From Aedes albopictus (taxonomy: Eukaryota > Arthropoda > Insecta > Diptera > Culicidae), in contig NC_085137.1 in NCBI RefSeq assembly GCF_035046485.1, positions 132,188,703 through 132,252,702 of the forward strand: a DNA stretch of 64,000 bases. The letters are read 5' to 3'. The notes below the pieces were generated by a model. The model searched no databases. It saw nothing but the letters and a program-made list of their open reading frames with translations, and was not told the DNA's origin. The position numbers and the translations under genes are program-made. Below are positions 42,640 through 55,060 of the stretch, in pieces; positions within the stretch are counted from its first letter, which is position 1, and every line of letters starts with the position of its first letter.

Positions 42640-44330
42640 CCAAAACGAAGGGCGCGTCAGCACCCCCAGACCAGAACGCTCCACCGAGATGCTGCAGAAG
42701 ATCGTGGAATCGCTGTTCCTTCGCCACTATGCAAGACCATGGGCTCCCGTTCCCTATGGCCAAACCGGCCATAGCGAGGTTGCCCCACGAACCAATAGCG
42801 TGCATAAGCGAAGTCTCTTAAGTTGAACAAGACTCCGGGTCCGGACGGTATCCCGACAGTAGCCATCCAGACAGCCATCGAGGCTAGCCCTGACATGTTC
42901 AGAATGGCTATGCAGATGTGCCTTGACAGAGGCAAATTTCCGGAGAGGTGGAAAAGGCAAAGATTGATTCTACTGCCCAAACCGGAGCAGCCACCTGGCG
43001 ATCCGTCGGTCAGCATACAGACATATCCGCCATCTGGACACCGCCGGAACTGTTGGAACGGATAATTTTGTCGAGGCTGTTGGTCTATACCGAGAAACCC
43101 GATGGCTTTGGCCTCTCGGATAACCAGTTCGGCTTCTGGAAGGGTCGATCAACTGTGGACGCTATTAGGGCTGTAACCAAAACGGCCGAGATAGCGCTCC
43201 AAAAGAAGCGAACTGGAATCCGCTATTGCGCGGTCGACACGCTGGACGTAAAGAATGCGTTCAACAGCGTCAGCTGGGCCACCATCGAGTGCGCAATACG
43301 CCACCTAGGAGTCCCGGTTAGCCTGTGCTGGATACTGGAGAGCTATTTCCAAAATAGGGTGTTAATCTATGACACCGAGGAAGGCGAGATGAGCTACAAC
43401 TTCACCGCGGGGGTACCTCAGGGTCCATACCGGCCCGGTATTATGGAAGGTGGCGTATGATGGCGTATTGAGACTCTAACTTCCATCGGGCGTAAATCTG
43501 GTCGGCTTTGCCGATGATATTTCCCTCGTAGTAATCGTGGTATACGGCGAGTCGATAGAGGAAGTGGAACTGACAGCAACTCACGCAATTTGAAAAGTTG
43601 GAGACTGGATGAGGTCGAGACAGTTGGTGCTCGCGTACCACAAAACGGAGGTGGTGGTGGTAAACAACCGCAACTCTGAACAACAGACAGTGGTCACCAC
43701 AGGCGGATGCACGATCAACTCTAAGCGCTCACTGCAGCAATTGGGGGTCATGATCGACGATAAGTTGAAATTCGGAAGCCATGTAGAATATGCCTGCAAA
43801 AGGGTGAACATGGCGATAGTGGCATTTTCAAAGATAATGTCAAATAGCTCGGCAATAGTCTCGAGTAAGCGTAAGCTGCCCGTGGCAGTAGCGGTATCCA
43901 TACTATGGTATGGCGCCACTGTATAGTCGAAGGCGCTAGTGGTCAATCGGAGCGTGAAGCGACTCGAGAGTACCCACAGGCTGATGTGCCTTAGCGTGGT
44001 CAGCGCATACCGCACGGTCTCAAAGGACGTGGTATGTATGCTAGCGGGCATGAATTTTTGTGTGCTAGCGGGTGAATTTTTACTTCACACAATTTCTGTC
44101 AGGCCCATTTAGGTGGTATCGGCACAGATTCGGACACGCAGGCTCCCCCGCATGTCCGTAAAGCGCAGACTGCGACGAGACCGCGGAGCATGTGCTCTTT
44201 GAATGCCCACGTTTAATGGAGCAAAGATGGAGTATGCAGGGGATATGCGGTAGAGATATCACGCCTGATAAACATTGTTGAAAGGATGTATACGGGGGCG
44301 GACAAGTAGAATCCCGTTACTTCCACGGTT
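42640..44330 (+). pseudogene. R1-like LINE ORF2 fragment, RT to C-terminus (plus)
   Basis: Reading left to right across three frames: KTPGPDGIPTVAI (42823), RGKFPERWKRQRLILLPKP, FGLSDNQFGFWKGRSTVDAI, motif A DTLDVKNAFNSVSW (about 43237), motif B GVPQGP (about 43410), and motif C GFADDISLVV with FADD at 43507-43518. Then come HKTEVVVVNNR, LGVMIDDKLKFGSHVEYA and a C-terminal Cys-His block near 44170 (CSLNAHV/ALECPRLM). Frameshifts near 43060 and 43440 and further stops inactivate it. The endonuclease end is missing. It faces away from the minus-strand R1 piece at 42140-42605. Confidence 0.7.
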
Positions 44331-45690
44331 TCTTGAATCGCACTTGAACTACAGAGAAAATGACGAGCCGAGCTACTTGAGTTGACTCCCCTTCCACATC
44401 TAGGAGCTTGAGTTCAACGGGTAGTCTAAGTACTAGCCAGGACCCTAGTATCCAGGTGAGAGTGAACTACTTAATGCGATAGCTGATGGAACGCTTACTA
44501 TTAGAGTATATTCATGTACGGTCCCCCCCCCCCCTTCTCAAAGTCATCCCTAACGGGCGTACCGCGAAGGTAAGGAAGAGAGATTGAGTTTTTTAGTGGA
44601 TCGATCCCCGCATAACCCGAGGGAGTTGCGATGGGGATCGCGATCGGTTTGCATTGTTCGGCGGAAAAAAAAAACGAAAAGTGACGCATGTTTGTGGCAG
44701 TTGCGATGAAAATCTCGGTCGCACTGCATTGTAAGAAGGAAAAAGTGAAAAGTTCCACGTGTTTGGGGCAGATGCACATTCTCCTTCCTCGTGAAGTGAT
44801 AAAAAATGGATGCACACTTGGTAGCAAACAGTATTGCAGAAAATTGAAGGAGTTAAGGAGTGGTTGCGGTCATCCGACAACATGGAACTGGGTGAGATCA
44901 TTTGTGAGATAAATGCGCTTTCATTAGGACTCCTGGAGTCTGTAATATCTGCAAATTAATCTTGTAGCTCTGGTGCAGGCCTAATATTGAAGCGATAAAA
45001 ATGTTAGAAGAAAGTGATTGCACGGTAGCCTTCGCGGGGAAGTCGGTTTTCACGATAGTGTAAATGATCAATACGGTGACGCGTTTAATAATAGATCGAT
45101 CGTTGACGTATGTGTATTACCCTTACCATCGTGACCAAATAAATCATAATCGGGATAAAGACCGGTTGGTGTGGATGATATCACCTACCAAAGGTGGCTC
45201 CAAGATCCACACCTTATCCTACCCTGCCTACTAACAAATACTCCTTCCCGAGACAACTGTGGGGATGCTGTGGATTCCACGGTTTCTAGTAACAACGGTT
45301 GTCGAACTAACATTCCTTCCCCTTTCCCGATGACCGTAAGGACGTGGCCGGCACCGTTTGACTTTAAAATATTGAACTCTCGAATTGTGCACATTGAGAG
45401 TGTGTAGCTATTCCCAAGCAACATTCATTGGATCTCTGTGCAACTTCTATTGTTCTGGTCCATCACGAAGTAGCAACTACGATGTGTACGGTTATCTTTG
45501 CTTTGCTTTGATTTTTTAAAGTTTGTGGTGTCAGAAAATTTTGGAAAATCGTGAGATTTCACCTAGCGTTGTCTCGAAAAATACCCATCTGTGATTTTTT
45601 TTTATAAAGTTCCATATTTGATCATATATCCAGACTGTTCGGCCCGAACCTATTCGGTAATAAAAAAAACCCTAATTGATCCACCTACAG
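44331..45690. other. Unassigned sequence after the LINE fragment
   Basis: No coding signal. Contains a C homopolymer at about 44523-44534. GGCGTACCGCGAAGGTAAGG at 44558 resembles GCGTACCACGAAGAGAAGG at about 18617, which suggests a shared dispersed repeat. Confidence 0.35.
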
Positions 45691-45764
45691 ATGATGGCAC
45701 CTTTCTCGTGCCTTTTTGTGCATTCTGGGCGCCAATTTTGGACCCGAAACTCCTTTCCCATACT

Positions 45765-46545
45765 AGATATACCCATATTGCAAGGTTTTAGAGCCTAAAA
45801 CTCAATTAAACAACCGCCACCTTGATTTAGAAGCCGCTATCTTGTATTTTAGACTACCATCTTGGACTCCGATCCGGACATCTTCTACGTATTAAATATA
45901 TCCATATTGCATGATTTTAGGGCGTAAACCTCCATTAATTAGCCACCATTTTGGGTTTTAGACCACCATATTGCATATTCTGGTCGTCATTTTTCGACTC
46001 CGGATATCTTCCCCATATCCATATTGCATGATTTTAGAGCCTAAACCTCCATTAAACAGCCGCCATATTGAATATGGATCCACCGTCGTGGATTTTAGGC
46101 CGCCATTTTGGATCTTCCCCATACCAAATACATATTTCCACTTGCAAGGTTTACGGCCTAAAACTGCATTAAGCAGTCGCCATTTTGAATTTTAGCCGCC
46201 ATTTTGGAATTTTGGCGGCCATCTTGGAAATTCTGGTAGCCATTTTTTTCACTCCGGACAACTCCCTCATATCAAATATACCTATATGTCATGGTTTTAG
46301 AGCCTAAAACTCCATTAAACAGCCGCCATGTTGGATAATTTGATCACCATTATTGGACACCGGACATCTTCCCCATACCAAATATACTCATATTGCATGG
46401 TTTTAGAGCCTAAACACTATTAAACAGCCGCCATCTTGAATTTGGAGGTGCCATATTGGAGTTTAAACCACTACCTAGGATATTCTGATCGCCATTTTAA
46501 GACTCCAGACATCTTTCCCATACCAATTTTATTCCATAATGCATG
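45765..46545. repeat. ~120-bp minisatellite inside the TIR element
   Basis: GGTTTTAGAGCCTAAA followed by CTCCATTAAACAGCCGCCAT recurs near 45786, 45920, 46031, 46149, 46285 and 46402, a spacing of about 110-136 bp. Between come CCATTTTGGA and CATCTTCCCCATACCAAATA blocks. One such unit stands in the second copy near 56030-56110. Confidence 0.8.
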
Positions 46546-46623
46546 GTTACAAAAATCGCCGTAGTTTGATGTGTCTCATGATGGGGCTTGGTTCTGTTAT
46601 ACATACGGCCAGTTCTACCGGTG

Positions 46624-48923
46624 CACAGTGGGAAAATCAACCCAAAAAAAAACGGATCTTTTAACGCCGCTGGTTTCGATACGTGAAGTTGACCATTTCT
46701 GACGTAAAAAATTACGAGAAATCGAATGGTGCTAAATTCATTCACCGCATAGCACGGGAAGTGGTTCATTTTGCCCCATTTTGCGCTTTTTCTGATTTTT
46801 ATCATGTAATGAATAAATTAATTTCCCCTATTAGCATTGGTACTGAAACGAATGTTATCAAAGAGACATATATATGACTTTTTCTAAAATATCCGCTTTG
46901 GATGGGGAATTAAGGGCATAATAAGTATTTTATGAAATATGTCAAATATAAGCTAACTGACTGAACAAGGCATCTTAAACACCAAATTATATATATATTT
47001 GAGATGCCTCATTCAATCAGTTGTGTGTATATTTGCCACAAATCAGATTAAGATTATTGCTTATTATACCCTGAAATCCCCACCTTCTTTTCGATTACAT
47101 TGGTTTCAGTACCAAAAGTCCATCAATTCGGACATAAGCAAATGCGGGAAATCAATCAATCAATCAAAGCGACAACAAATCAGAGCAAATTGGGGTAAAA
47201 TGGACAGCTATTTGTACCCTCCCGAGAATGATTCCAAAGCTAATCGATAAAACGTATTTGTATATATAAAAAATAACAGAACTTCATGTATTGCAACCAG
47301 TGACATCACAAAACCATACCTAAAATGATATCATCCAGCAGTTTTAGGGGCATGTAGGGTAAGGTAGGGAAAATATCTTTCATATATGGGCATGATAACT
47401 GTTAGCTTTTCAATTGCAACTAAAACTAATTTCAACGTTCCATAGCAGTATCTGTTTTTTATGAATGCATTTTAAATCTCATTTTTCAATAATAAAAAGA
47501 AAAATGGGGCAAAATGGACAACTACTGACGATGATTCTCATGATAACAGATCCAGCGCTTTTTGTTCATGCAAAAAAAATAAAAATAATCTATATCTATA
47601 TCTATATCTATATCTATATCTATATCTATATCTATATCTATATCTATATCTAAGCCAGGTTAGGATGAGTTGTTCACAAAGCGGCCATCGGTTGCAGAGA
47701 GATGATTTATATGGTACTTCTCTTTAATAGTTCCGGAACCATTCCTCAAATGCAAGTGCTAAAATGAATAGAATTTTGTAATCAATTAATAAAAAAGAAT
47801 GAGTGGAGAATCAAATAAAAACTACTAGCTTGATTGTTGTTTGTTGATGAAATGGGACTTGGAGTTCCATGAAATGACAGATTATAAAGCAAGGATAAGT
47901 TGATCCTTTGAAGCACCAGCAGTGTTGGCAGAAAAAATGATTTTCAGTAGTTGTGCGGAGATATCGAACTTTGAACATTAATAACTTTTTTCAGAGTCAT
48001 TCTAGCATCTTACTCTTTTTGGCAAAGTTAATCAGCATCTCCTGGGCTTAACTTTAACATCGAGAGTTAAATAGTTCCAGACAAATTCGAGCCTCTTACG
48101 AGAAAAATGTAGAAAAGTGTGTTTTCCCATATATAACTCCATACAAATTTCAAACGCAATGCGGAATGCGGGGACACAACCAACTGTGCCCAAATTTTGC
48201 ACAGTTATTCGGGACCACAAAAGGCATCGAAAAAGCTTTGTTCCGAAAAAATGACCATGTTGACCCGGTCTAATATCTATATCTATATCTGAGTTTGAAG
48301 TTCCTTTGGGGCAACAAAACTCAAGAACTGATGAACCAACCAGCATGATTCTTGCATGATTTGGTTCATATTCGTGGTGGCTGTGTTTATATCTACAAAA
48401 AGTTACGAAAATCAGCTAGAAAAGTAACAAAATTGATGAAGTACTGATTTTTCATGAGCTGAGAAGGAAATCAACACGACCGAAATGAAATCTTTCAAGA
48501 GTGCGGTACTTTTTTGAGTTCAACAGTTGCCAAACCACCACAAGACGGCAAAACAAAGTTTGCCAGGACAGCTAGTAATTATATAAAATTCACAATTTCC
48601 AGCAGTTGTTGGGGCATATGGGGCAAATAAACATTTCAAAGGATCTGTCATAAATGTATACGATTTCTATAAACCTCTAATTACACCTGCAGCTATTTCT
48701 AATGATCTACAGTCGTGTTAGTTGTTTGAAAGTACATTTTGATTCTCTTTTTGTATGAAAAAAGGGAAAAATGGGGCAAAATGGACCACTTCACGTGTCG
48801 TGCGGTGAATGAATTTAGCACCAATCGATTCCTCGTAATTTTAACGTCAGAAATGGTCAACTTCACGTACCGAAACCAGCGGCGTTAAAAGATCCTTTTT
48901 TTGGGTCGAATTTTCCCGCTGTG
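46624..48923. mobile_element. Non-autonomous element with Transib-like ends
   Basis: 2300 bp. Inverted ends of about 165 bp: left starts CACAGTGGGAAAATCAACCC, right (reverse complement) CACAGCGGGAAAATTCGACC. Target-site duplication CGGTG at 46619-46623 and 48924-48928. The uninterrupted site is seen near 55950 (GACCAGCACTGGTAGAGCTG), which confirms both boundaries. A 5-bp GC-rich duplication with a CACAGTG-type terminal heptamer is the known signature of Transib, the superfamily related to RAG1. No transposase frame remains. Inside lie GGGGTAAAATGGACA and GGGGCAAAATGGACAA words and a (TATATC)n run. Confidence 0.6.
47589..47652. repeat. (CTATAT)n microsatellite
   Basis: About ten copies of the hexamer CTATAT. 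A short run of the same unit is found at about 48270-48290. Confidence 0.95.
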
Positions 48924-49259
48924 CGGTGCTGGTCCAGATCACTGAAATGGCCATAACTCCGGAACGCCCTGACGGATCCGGACCAATTTCAATAGCAAAT
49001 AATGCGGTATAATTCCGGTTCGATTCGAGCTATAATCCGAAAAATCGACCAATGGGAAGTGCCTCAAAAGTGAGTGAACTTATTTTGCGCACAGACATAC
49101 ATACATACACACATCAATACACACATACAGACATCATCTCAATTCGTCGAACTGAGTTGATTGATATGTGTGACTTGGCCCTCTGAGTCCTCTATCGAAA
49201 ACTCGTTTTTTTGAGTGAACATATAGCCTTTCAGTACACTTTGGTGTACGAGAAAGGTA

Positions 49260-51890
49260 AAAATCTCATTAAAGAATTTCATATTAATTGTGTAAAGGTG
49301 TAAAATAGTGTAAAACATAGTTATTTCTGTTATAATTTAACCGAACATCTATCCTTGCAAACCAAGATAAAATTGGAGTAGTGACCATGATGCCGGCCAC
49401 GGCGTTAATGATTGAGCCGACTGTGGGACCGATAATGACGATTGATGGGAGAGTCGCTCACAAACGCCATCATTATGATTTTCTGTCCAACACTTTTCAA
49501 CCAGCAGTCGGCACCTTTCCTGCCGGCGATAGATGTACTGACATCTAGTGGCATCAACTCTCCTAGGCTTAGTAGGAAGGATTCCTCACTGCTTGCGATA
49601 TCCCGCCGACTGCGGTGCTAAGGTGTTAGCAATAATCGAGGCCTTTTCAGCACGTTAATACGATCGTTATTATGATAATTTATTAAAATTATTAAAAAAG
49701 CATAAAAATGGCAAACATTTAAATTGTGAGATCCGATTGGAAGGGGTGGTGTTGGGAAGCTCAGGGAGGCAATGGAACTACTCCACCATCATGTAATCAT
49801 CTCATCACTGCGCTGGCTGGTAGCATAAAAGTGGCTGAGCTCGACGCCGATCTTATCTCCTCTCATTGCGGCACTGGCGCTGCCGATCTGGTACCTGATG
49901 GCTGGCTGGTGTTATTTGACGATGGTAATTGTTCTGATGGCAAAGTGCAAGCGAACGAATAATCCATCATCCGCCGCTGTTCAGAGCTGAGCTAAAACCT
50001 ATTAGCTAGTCGACGGGAATTTAGTGGAACACCTTGTCGCTGTATCGAGTATAGATCGTTCTGAGGAGACGAGGATTAATTTAATTTGCGCTGGAAAGGG
50101 CGTGATCGCGTGCTGGAGTGATTTATATGGTTGCACTTCCCGTTTTGCACGAGGATTGATTTGTGCGTCGCGTTGTGAAATAAATGTCATATTTGAATAA
50201 ATTCCCGTGTTTCACTTTTCCGAACATCAGTCACACGCCCATCAGGCGCAAAATGTATGTTTTTGTGTATCTTCAAATGAGGTGATCATCATCATTTCAA
50301 GCTTTTTTGCAACATTCAATGGAGAATTTGGACCAAACGTCGAATAAATCTTCGCCACAAAACAACAGCGGATGAGAAATCGAGAGAGAAAAAATGGTCG
50401 GTACCATAAAATTGAGCCGTTAAGAGGTAACATCTTGTTGTATCAGTTTATGGGCCGTAAAATGGTTTGCCATAAAGATCGCAACCCTGCTGCAGAAAGC
50501 GAGAGTGTTGCATCTTCACTAGCACCACGATGCTTCCGGTACGTTGAAAATACCACCGAGCAGTTTGGGTGTGTTACGGCATCATGTTACAAAGAATGTT
50601 GTTATCTGCATGGGGGACATTATAGACAATCATAGTTATTAAAATAAGTTATTCAACTGGGTTCAGTAAACTTTCCATTGTATAGTTCCCGAATTTTGTC
50701 ACTCGCAACCCACCCACAAGCCAGAGACCATCACAAATCTAATTTAGTTTTCAACGCCCCAACCGCAAGCGCTCGTCAGCGAACGAACGGCGTGTGCAGC
50801 AGCAACACCCCTTAAACTGCAAATTGATTCAAACTCGGGTGGTCGCATCTTAACCGCGACAATGCCATATAACTGTCAAAGCATCATCATACCTATCCAG
50901 TGAAGAAAAAATTGGCTTACAGTTTTGTCATCGTCTGGCACTGGGCGGGTCATCATCATGGCACTAAATTTAGAACCACTTTGGACATTTTTACGACAGT
51001 TCGGTAAGAGTTTCTCTCTCTTTCGAAGGATTAAGTCTGTGTGGAGTTTTGATGTTGAAATTTAAATTGATTGAAAATTAGAAATGACAAAAGTGTTCGA
51101 AAATTTCCTATTATGAGCAAGTAGCACAAATGTGTTTTTTAATCGTGTGTTTTGACAAGCTTGAATTATTATTTATGATCACCGCATTATTAAAATTAAA
51201 TGCAGAAAAAAAACCTGAACATATTTGATATTTACAACATGAATAATGTATATTTGCCTTTGTAGACGAAATGGAAAATCATGGTCCGTCTTTGCCATAT
51301 GTCAAAACAAACACTTTTTTGTCAATCCGATTTCAAATTACAAACAAAGAAAGTGACTTCAGAATTCTAAATGGTTTTAAGGTCCATGGTCCCATATTGC
51401 TCAGCCAGTAAAGACGTAGTCTTCAGCAAGACAATATAGCATCATATGTTCTCCTTGTAAGGGACGGCTGATCAAAGTACGTGTGCCAGGGAATGGCTCT
51501 AAACACAACCGCGCGTCATTAAGGTAGACCAACATTATAGTGTACGAGTGCCAGCAGTAATCTCACGCTCCATATTCATCCTATTCGAAAACAAGCGATT
51601 GCAGCACCGATAGATTCTGTTCTTTTTTTTCATGCGTACTCACTTCTAACAAAAATACAAAAATAAGAAAGAAATCAAACAGCACTTCAATCCTTTGCTT
51701 TTCGTTGCATAAAAATTGGAGCCACAGGCTTGATAAAGGAATCAATACCCTATATTAATAAAAACTTCCAAATACAGTTCCAAGGTGACTGCAGCCGAGC
51801 GAAGCCGAGGAATTTCAACCTCAAAACCACCTCGTACGTGACATTCCATAATAATGGACACAGGATTGAACCTTGTGGAACTCCTGAGGC
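49260..51890. other. Intergenic sequence without recognisable genes
   Basis: No coding frame with conserved features. Open frames such as 49726-49962 and 50372-50635 show no motif I recognise and no supporting signals. The stretch is relatively repeat-poor and may be host DNA. Confidence 0.3.
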
Positions 51891-51899
51891 TAAGCTTCA

Positions 51900-52430
51900 G
51901 TAGTTCTCTAAATTATTCTATGGCAAATTCTTCTAAGTTTTTTTTTTACATATATCTCCAGGAGTTGTTTATTGTTTATTCGTCAACAGGTTGAATCCCC
52001 ATCCGAATGATAATGATGCATCTTAGTAGTTCTTCCAAGGATTTCTGCAGAAAATTCTCCATAAATCATTGAGAAACTTATCAAGGGTTTTCTTCAAGGG
52101 TTTCAGCAGTACCTTTATTTGCAAACTGTGCAGGGATTTCTGCAGACAATTTTAAGAGATTCTTTCAGATATTTCTCTACAAATTCCTTTTCCAGGAAAT
52201 TTCCAAACATTTTTCTGGAAGTTACTTCCAGATTTCCTCGTGATTTTTTTTTCTAGGTATTAAGAAGGAATTTAAGGGAGTGTTTTTTTTTTCATGCATT
52301 CATCCCGAAATTTCTTCAGAGATAAAAAACCCTCTCCTTAAAACCCAAAGGAATCTCTGTAGAAATCTCTGCTGAATCTTTGCTGAAGAAATACCTGGAC
52401 AACTCATCGGAAAACCCTTTGTGGAATTCC
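51900..52430. repeat. Degenerate edge of 15-bp satellite
   Basis: Loosely repeated TTTCTGCAGA, AATTCCT and TTCTCCA words; the same type as the main array after the SINE insertion. Confidence 0.5.
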
Positions 52431-52707
52431 TCTCTCTCTCTCTTCTTGGCGTAACGTCCTCATTGGGACAAAGCCTGCTTCTCAGCTTAGTGTTCTAAGA
52501 GCACTTCCACAGTTATTAACTGAGAGCTTCCTCTGCCAATGACCATTTTGCATGCGTATATCGTGTGGCAGGCACGAAGATACTCTATGCCCAAGGTAGT
52601 CAAGGAAATTTCCTTTACGAAAAGATCCTGGACCGACCGGGAATCGAACCCGTCACCCTCAGCATGGTCATGCTGAATACCCGTGCGTTTACCGCCTCGG
52701 CTATTTG
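52431..52707 (-). mobile_element. Feilai-type SINE, copy 2
   Basis: Reverse-oriented relative of 644-924. B box GGTTCGATTCC and A box TAGCCGAGGCGG lie on the minus strand at the right end, and a CT-rich tail near 52431. It sits inside the 15-bp satellite. No convincing target-site duplication was found. Confidence 0.8.
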
Positions 52708-52709
52708 GG

Positions 52710-55060
52710 CCCCAGGGTCTCCAGGGTCTCCTCGAGGAATTTCTCCAGGAATTTCTTCGGCGATTCCTCCAGAAATTTCACCAGGGAATAATCAAGGAAT
52801 TCCATCATAAATTATGTCAGTAATTCATCCAGGAATTTCTCTAGGAAATCCCTAAGGGATTCCTTCAATAATTCTACCAGGATTTTCTCTAGAAATATCT
52901 TCTAGAATTTTTCTAGGAATTCCTCCAAAAATTCTTGTAGATTTACCTCTAGGGAAGGATTCCTCTAGAAATTTTGCTAAAAATTCCTCCAGGAACTCCT
53001 TCAGGGACTTTCCAGGGATTTCCCCACGATTTCCCCATAGAACTCCCCCAAGGATTCCTTCAGAAATTCCTTCGAGAATTTTTCAGAAATTTCTCCCAGA
53101 GTTCCTCTAAAGATTCCCCCAGAAATTCATCCAGTAATGGTTGCAAGAATTTCTCCAAAGATTCCATTAGGAATTTCTTCAAGGATTCCTGCAGCAATTC
53201 TCAAAGGAAAACCTCCTGAAATTCCTCCAGGTATTCCTCCAGGTTTTAATCCAGAAATTTCTCCAGGAACTCCCCCAGGAAATTCTCCAAGAATTTCTTC
53301 AGAAATTCATCCAGTAATTACTCAAGGAATCCGGGAATTGTGCCTGGACATCCTTCAAAAATTTTGTCAGCAATTTCTCCAGGATTTCTCCAAATCTTCT
53401 GAGAATTTTTTCAGAAGTTCTTCCAGGAAACTCTCCAGGAATACTCTCAGGAATTCCTCCAGGGATTTCTCCACGAATTTCTCTTGGATTTTTTTAGGGA
53501 TTCCTCCAGGAAATCCTTCGAAGATTTCTCCAGGAAATCCTCCAGAAGTATCTCCAAGGATTCTTCCGGCAGGAATTCCTCAGAGATTTCTGCACGAATT
53601 TCTCCAGGGATTTTCTCATGGATTCCTCCAGGAAATCCTTCGAAGATTCCTCCCGGAAATCCTCCAGAAGTTCCTTCAAGGATTCTTCCAGGAAATCCTC
53701 TAAGGATTTCTCCAGATATTCTTCCAGGAGGAGAACTTCTTGGAATACCTTCAGGTTTTTTTTTTCAGGGATTCCCCCAGGTATTTCTCCAGGGATTTCT
53801 CCACAAATTTCTTCAAGGATTCCCCTTGGATTCGTTCAGGAATTCCTTCGAAGATTTCTCCAGGAATTTTTACAGGAATTCTGCTCCAGGAATTTATCAA
53901 GGGATTTTATTCAGATAAAAAAATCTACAAGAATTTTTCTGGAGATTCCTCTAGAAATTCATCCAGTAATTCTTCCAAAGAAATCCTCTAGAGATTTCTC
54001 CAGCAATTATCACAGGAATGCCTCTAGGAATTCCTCCAGGCAATTATCCAGGATTTTATCCAGGAAATACCCCAGAAATTTCTTCAGGATTTGCTCCTGG
54101 ACATCCTTCAGAAATTATGTCAGTAATTTAGGAAATCGTTTAGGGATTTCTTCAGAGATTCTTCCAGGAAATTCTCCAGGAATACTTTCATGAATTTTCA
54201 AGGAATTCCTTCAGACATTCCCTCAGAAATTCTTTCAGAGATTTATCCAGGGATTGCTTCAGGGATATTCCCAGAGATTCCTCTCGGTAATTCTCCAGAA
54301 AAACCTCCAAGGGTTCTTCCAGGAAATCCTCCTGGAATTTCTCAAGGGTTTTTTTTTCAGAAATTTCTCCAGCAATTCCTCCCGGAATTCCTCTGGAAAT
54401 TTCTCCAGTAATTTTTCCAGGGATTGCCCCAAGAATTCATCCAAGAAATTTCTTCAGGAATTTCTACAGGATTTCCTGTTCGGTCTCATCCAATAATTCT
54501 TCCAGGAATTAGTTTAGAAGTTTCTCCAGGATTCTCTCTACAGATTTTTCCAGGAATTGCTTCAGGGGTTCCTCCTGGAATTACTTCAGCGATTTCTCTA
54601 AGAACTCCCCCAAGGATTTTTTTTAACTTTCTATAAGATTTCCTCTAGGAATTCCTCAAGAGATTTATTCTGATTTTTTTTCGAGGGATTCCTCCCAGAA
54701 TTCCTCCAGGAATTTCTCCAGAACTTCCTCCAAGGAATCCTCCAGAAATTTATCTGGAATTTCTTCTAGGATTTCCTCATGAGATCTCTACAGATATTTC
54801 TCTAAGTATTCGTCCCATAATTTATACAGGAATTCTTCCAGGTATGTTTTCAGAAATTCTGCCAGGGATTCCTCCGGGAATTCTTCCGGAAATCCCTCTA
54901 GATATTCTAAAGGGCTTCCTCCTGGCATTCCTGTAGGAATTGCTCCAGGGATTTATGCAGGAAGTCTTCCAGGGATTGCTCCGGGAATTCCTCAAATTGT
55001 TTCTTCAGAAATTCCTCTCAGGTTTTCTTCAAAAATTTAGTCAGGAGTTACTTTGTAAAT
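52710..55060. repeat. 15-bp satellite (TCCAGGAATTTCTCC)n
   Basis: About 2.3 kb of diverged units, mostly AGGAATTTCTCC / AGGAATTCCTCC spaced 15 bp apart. Because 15 is a multiple of 3 and the unit lacks stops in several frames, long overlapping open frames arise on the plus strand, for example 53137-53703 and 53618-54193 with PGISPGIPPGN-like or SRNSSRDFS-like pseudo-peptides. These are not believed to be genes. Confidence 0.85.

Larger units (their letters stand above)
45699..49258. mobile_element. TIR element with internal minisatellite, invaded by another element
   Basis: The ends share ACCTTTCTCGT in inverted orientation (left near 45699, right near 49258). The right part (48930-49258) reappears in reverse at about 55635-56100, including CCTTTCTCGTACACCAAAGT and the GTCTGTATGTGTGTATGTAT stretch. 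The interior left part is a tandem array (45765-46545). Without the 2300-bp insertion at 46624-48923 it would be about 1.26 kb. No protein is encoded. Confidence 0.6.

Noticed and set aside
49726..49962. 78-codon frame as a host gene
   Set aside because: No recognisable motif, and codon content is unremarkable; nothing supports expression.
53137..54193. Long open frames with PGIPPGIS-like or SRNSSR-like repeats
   Set aside because: They overlap each other in different frames and follow exactly from the 15-bp satellite; no start context, promoter or conserved domain.
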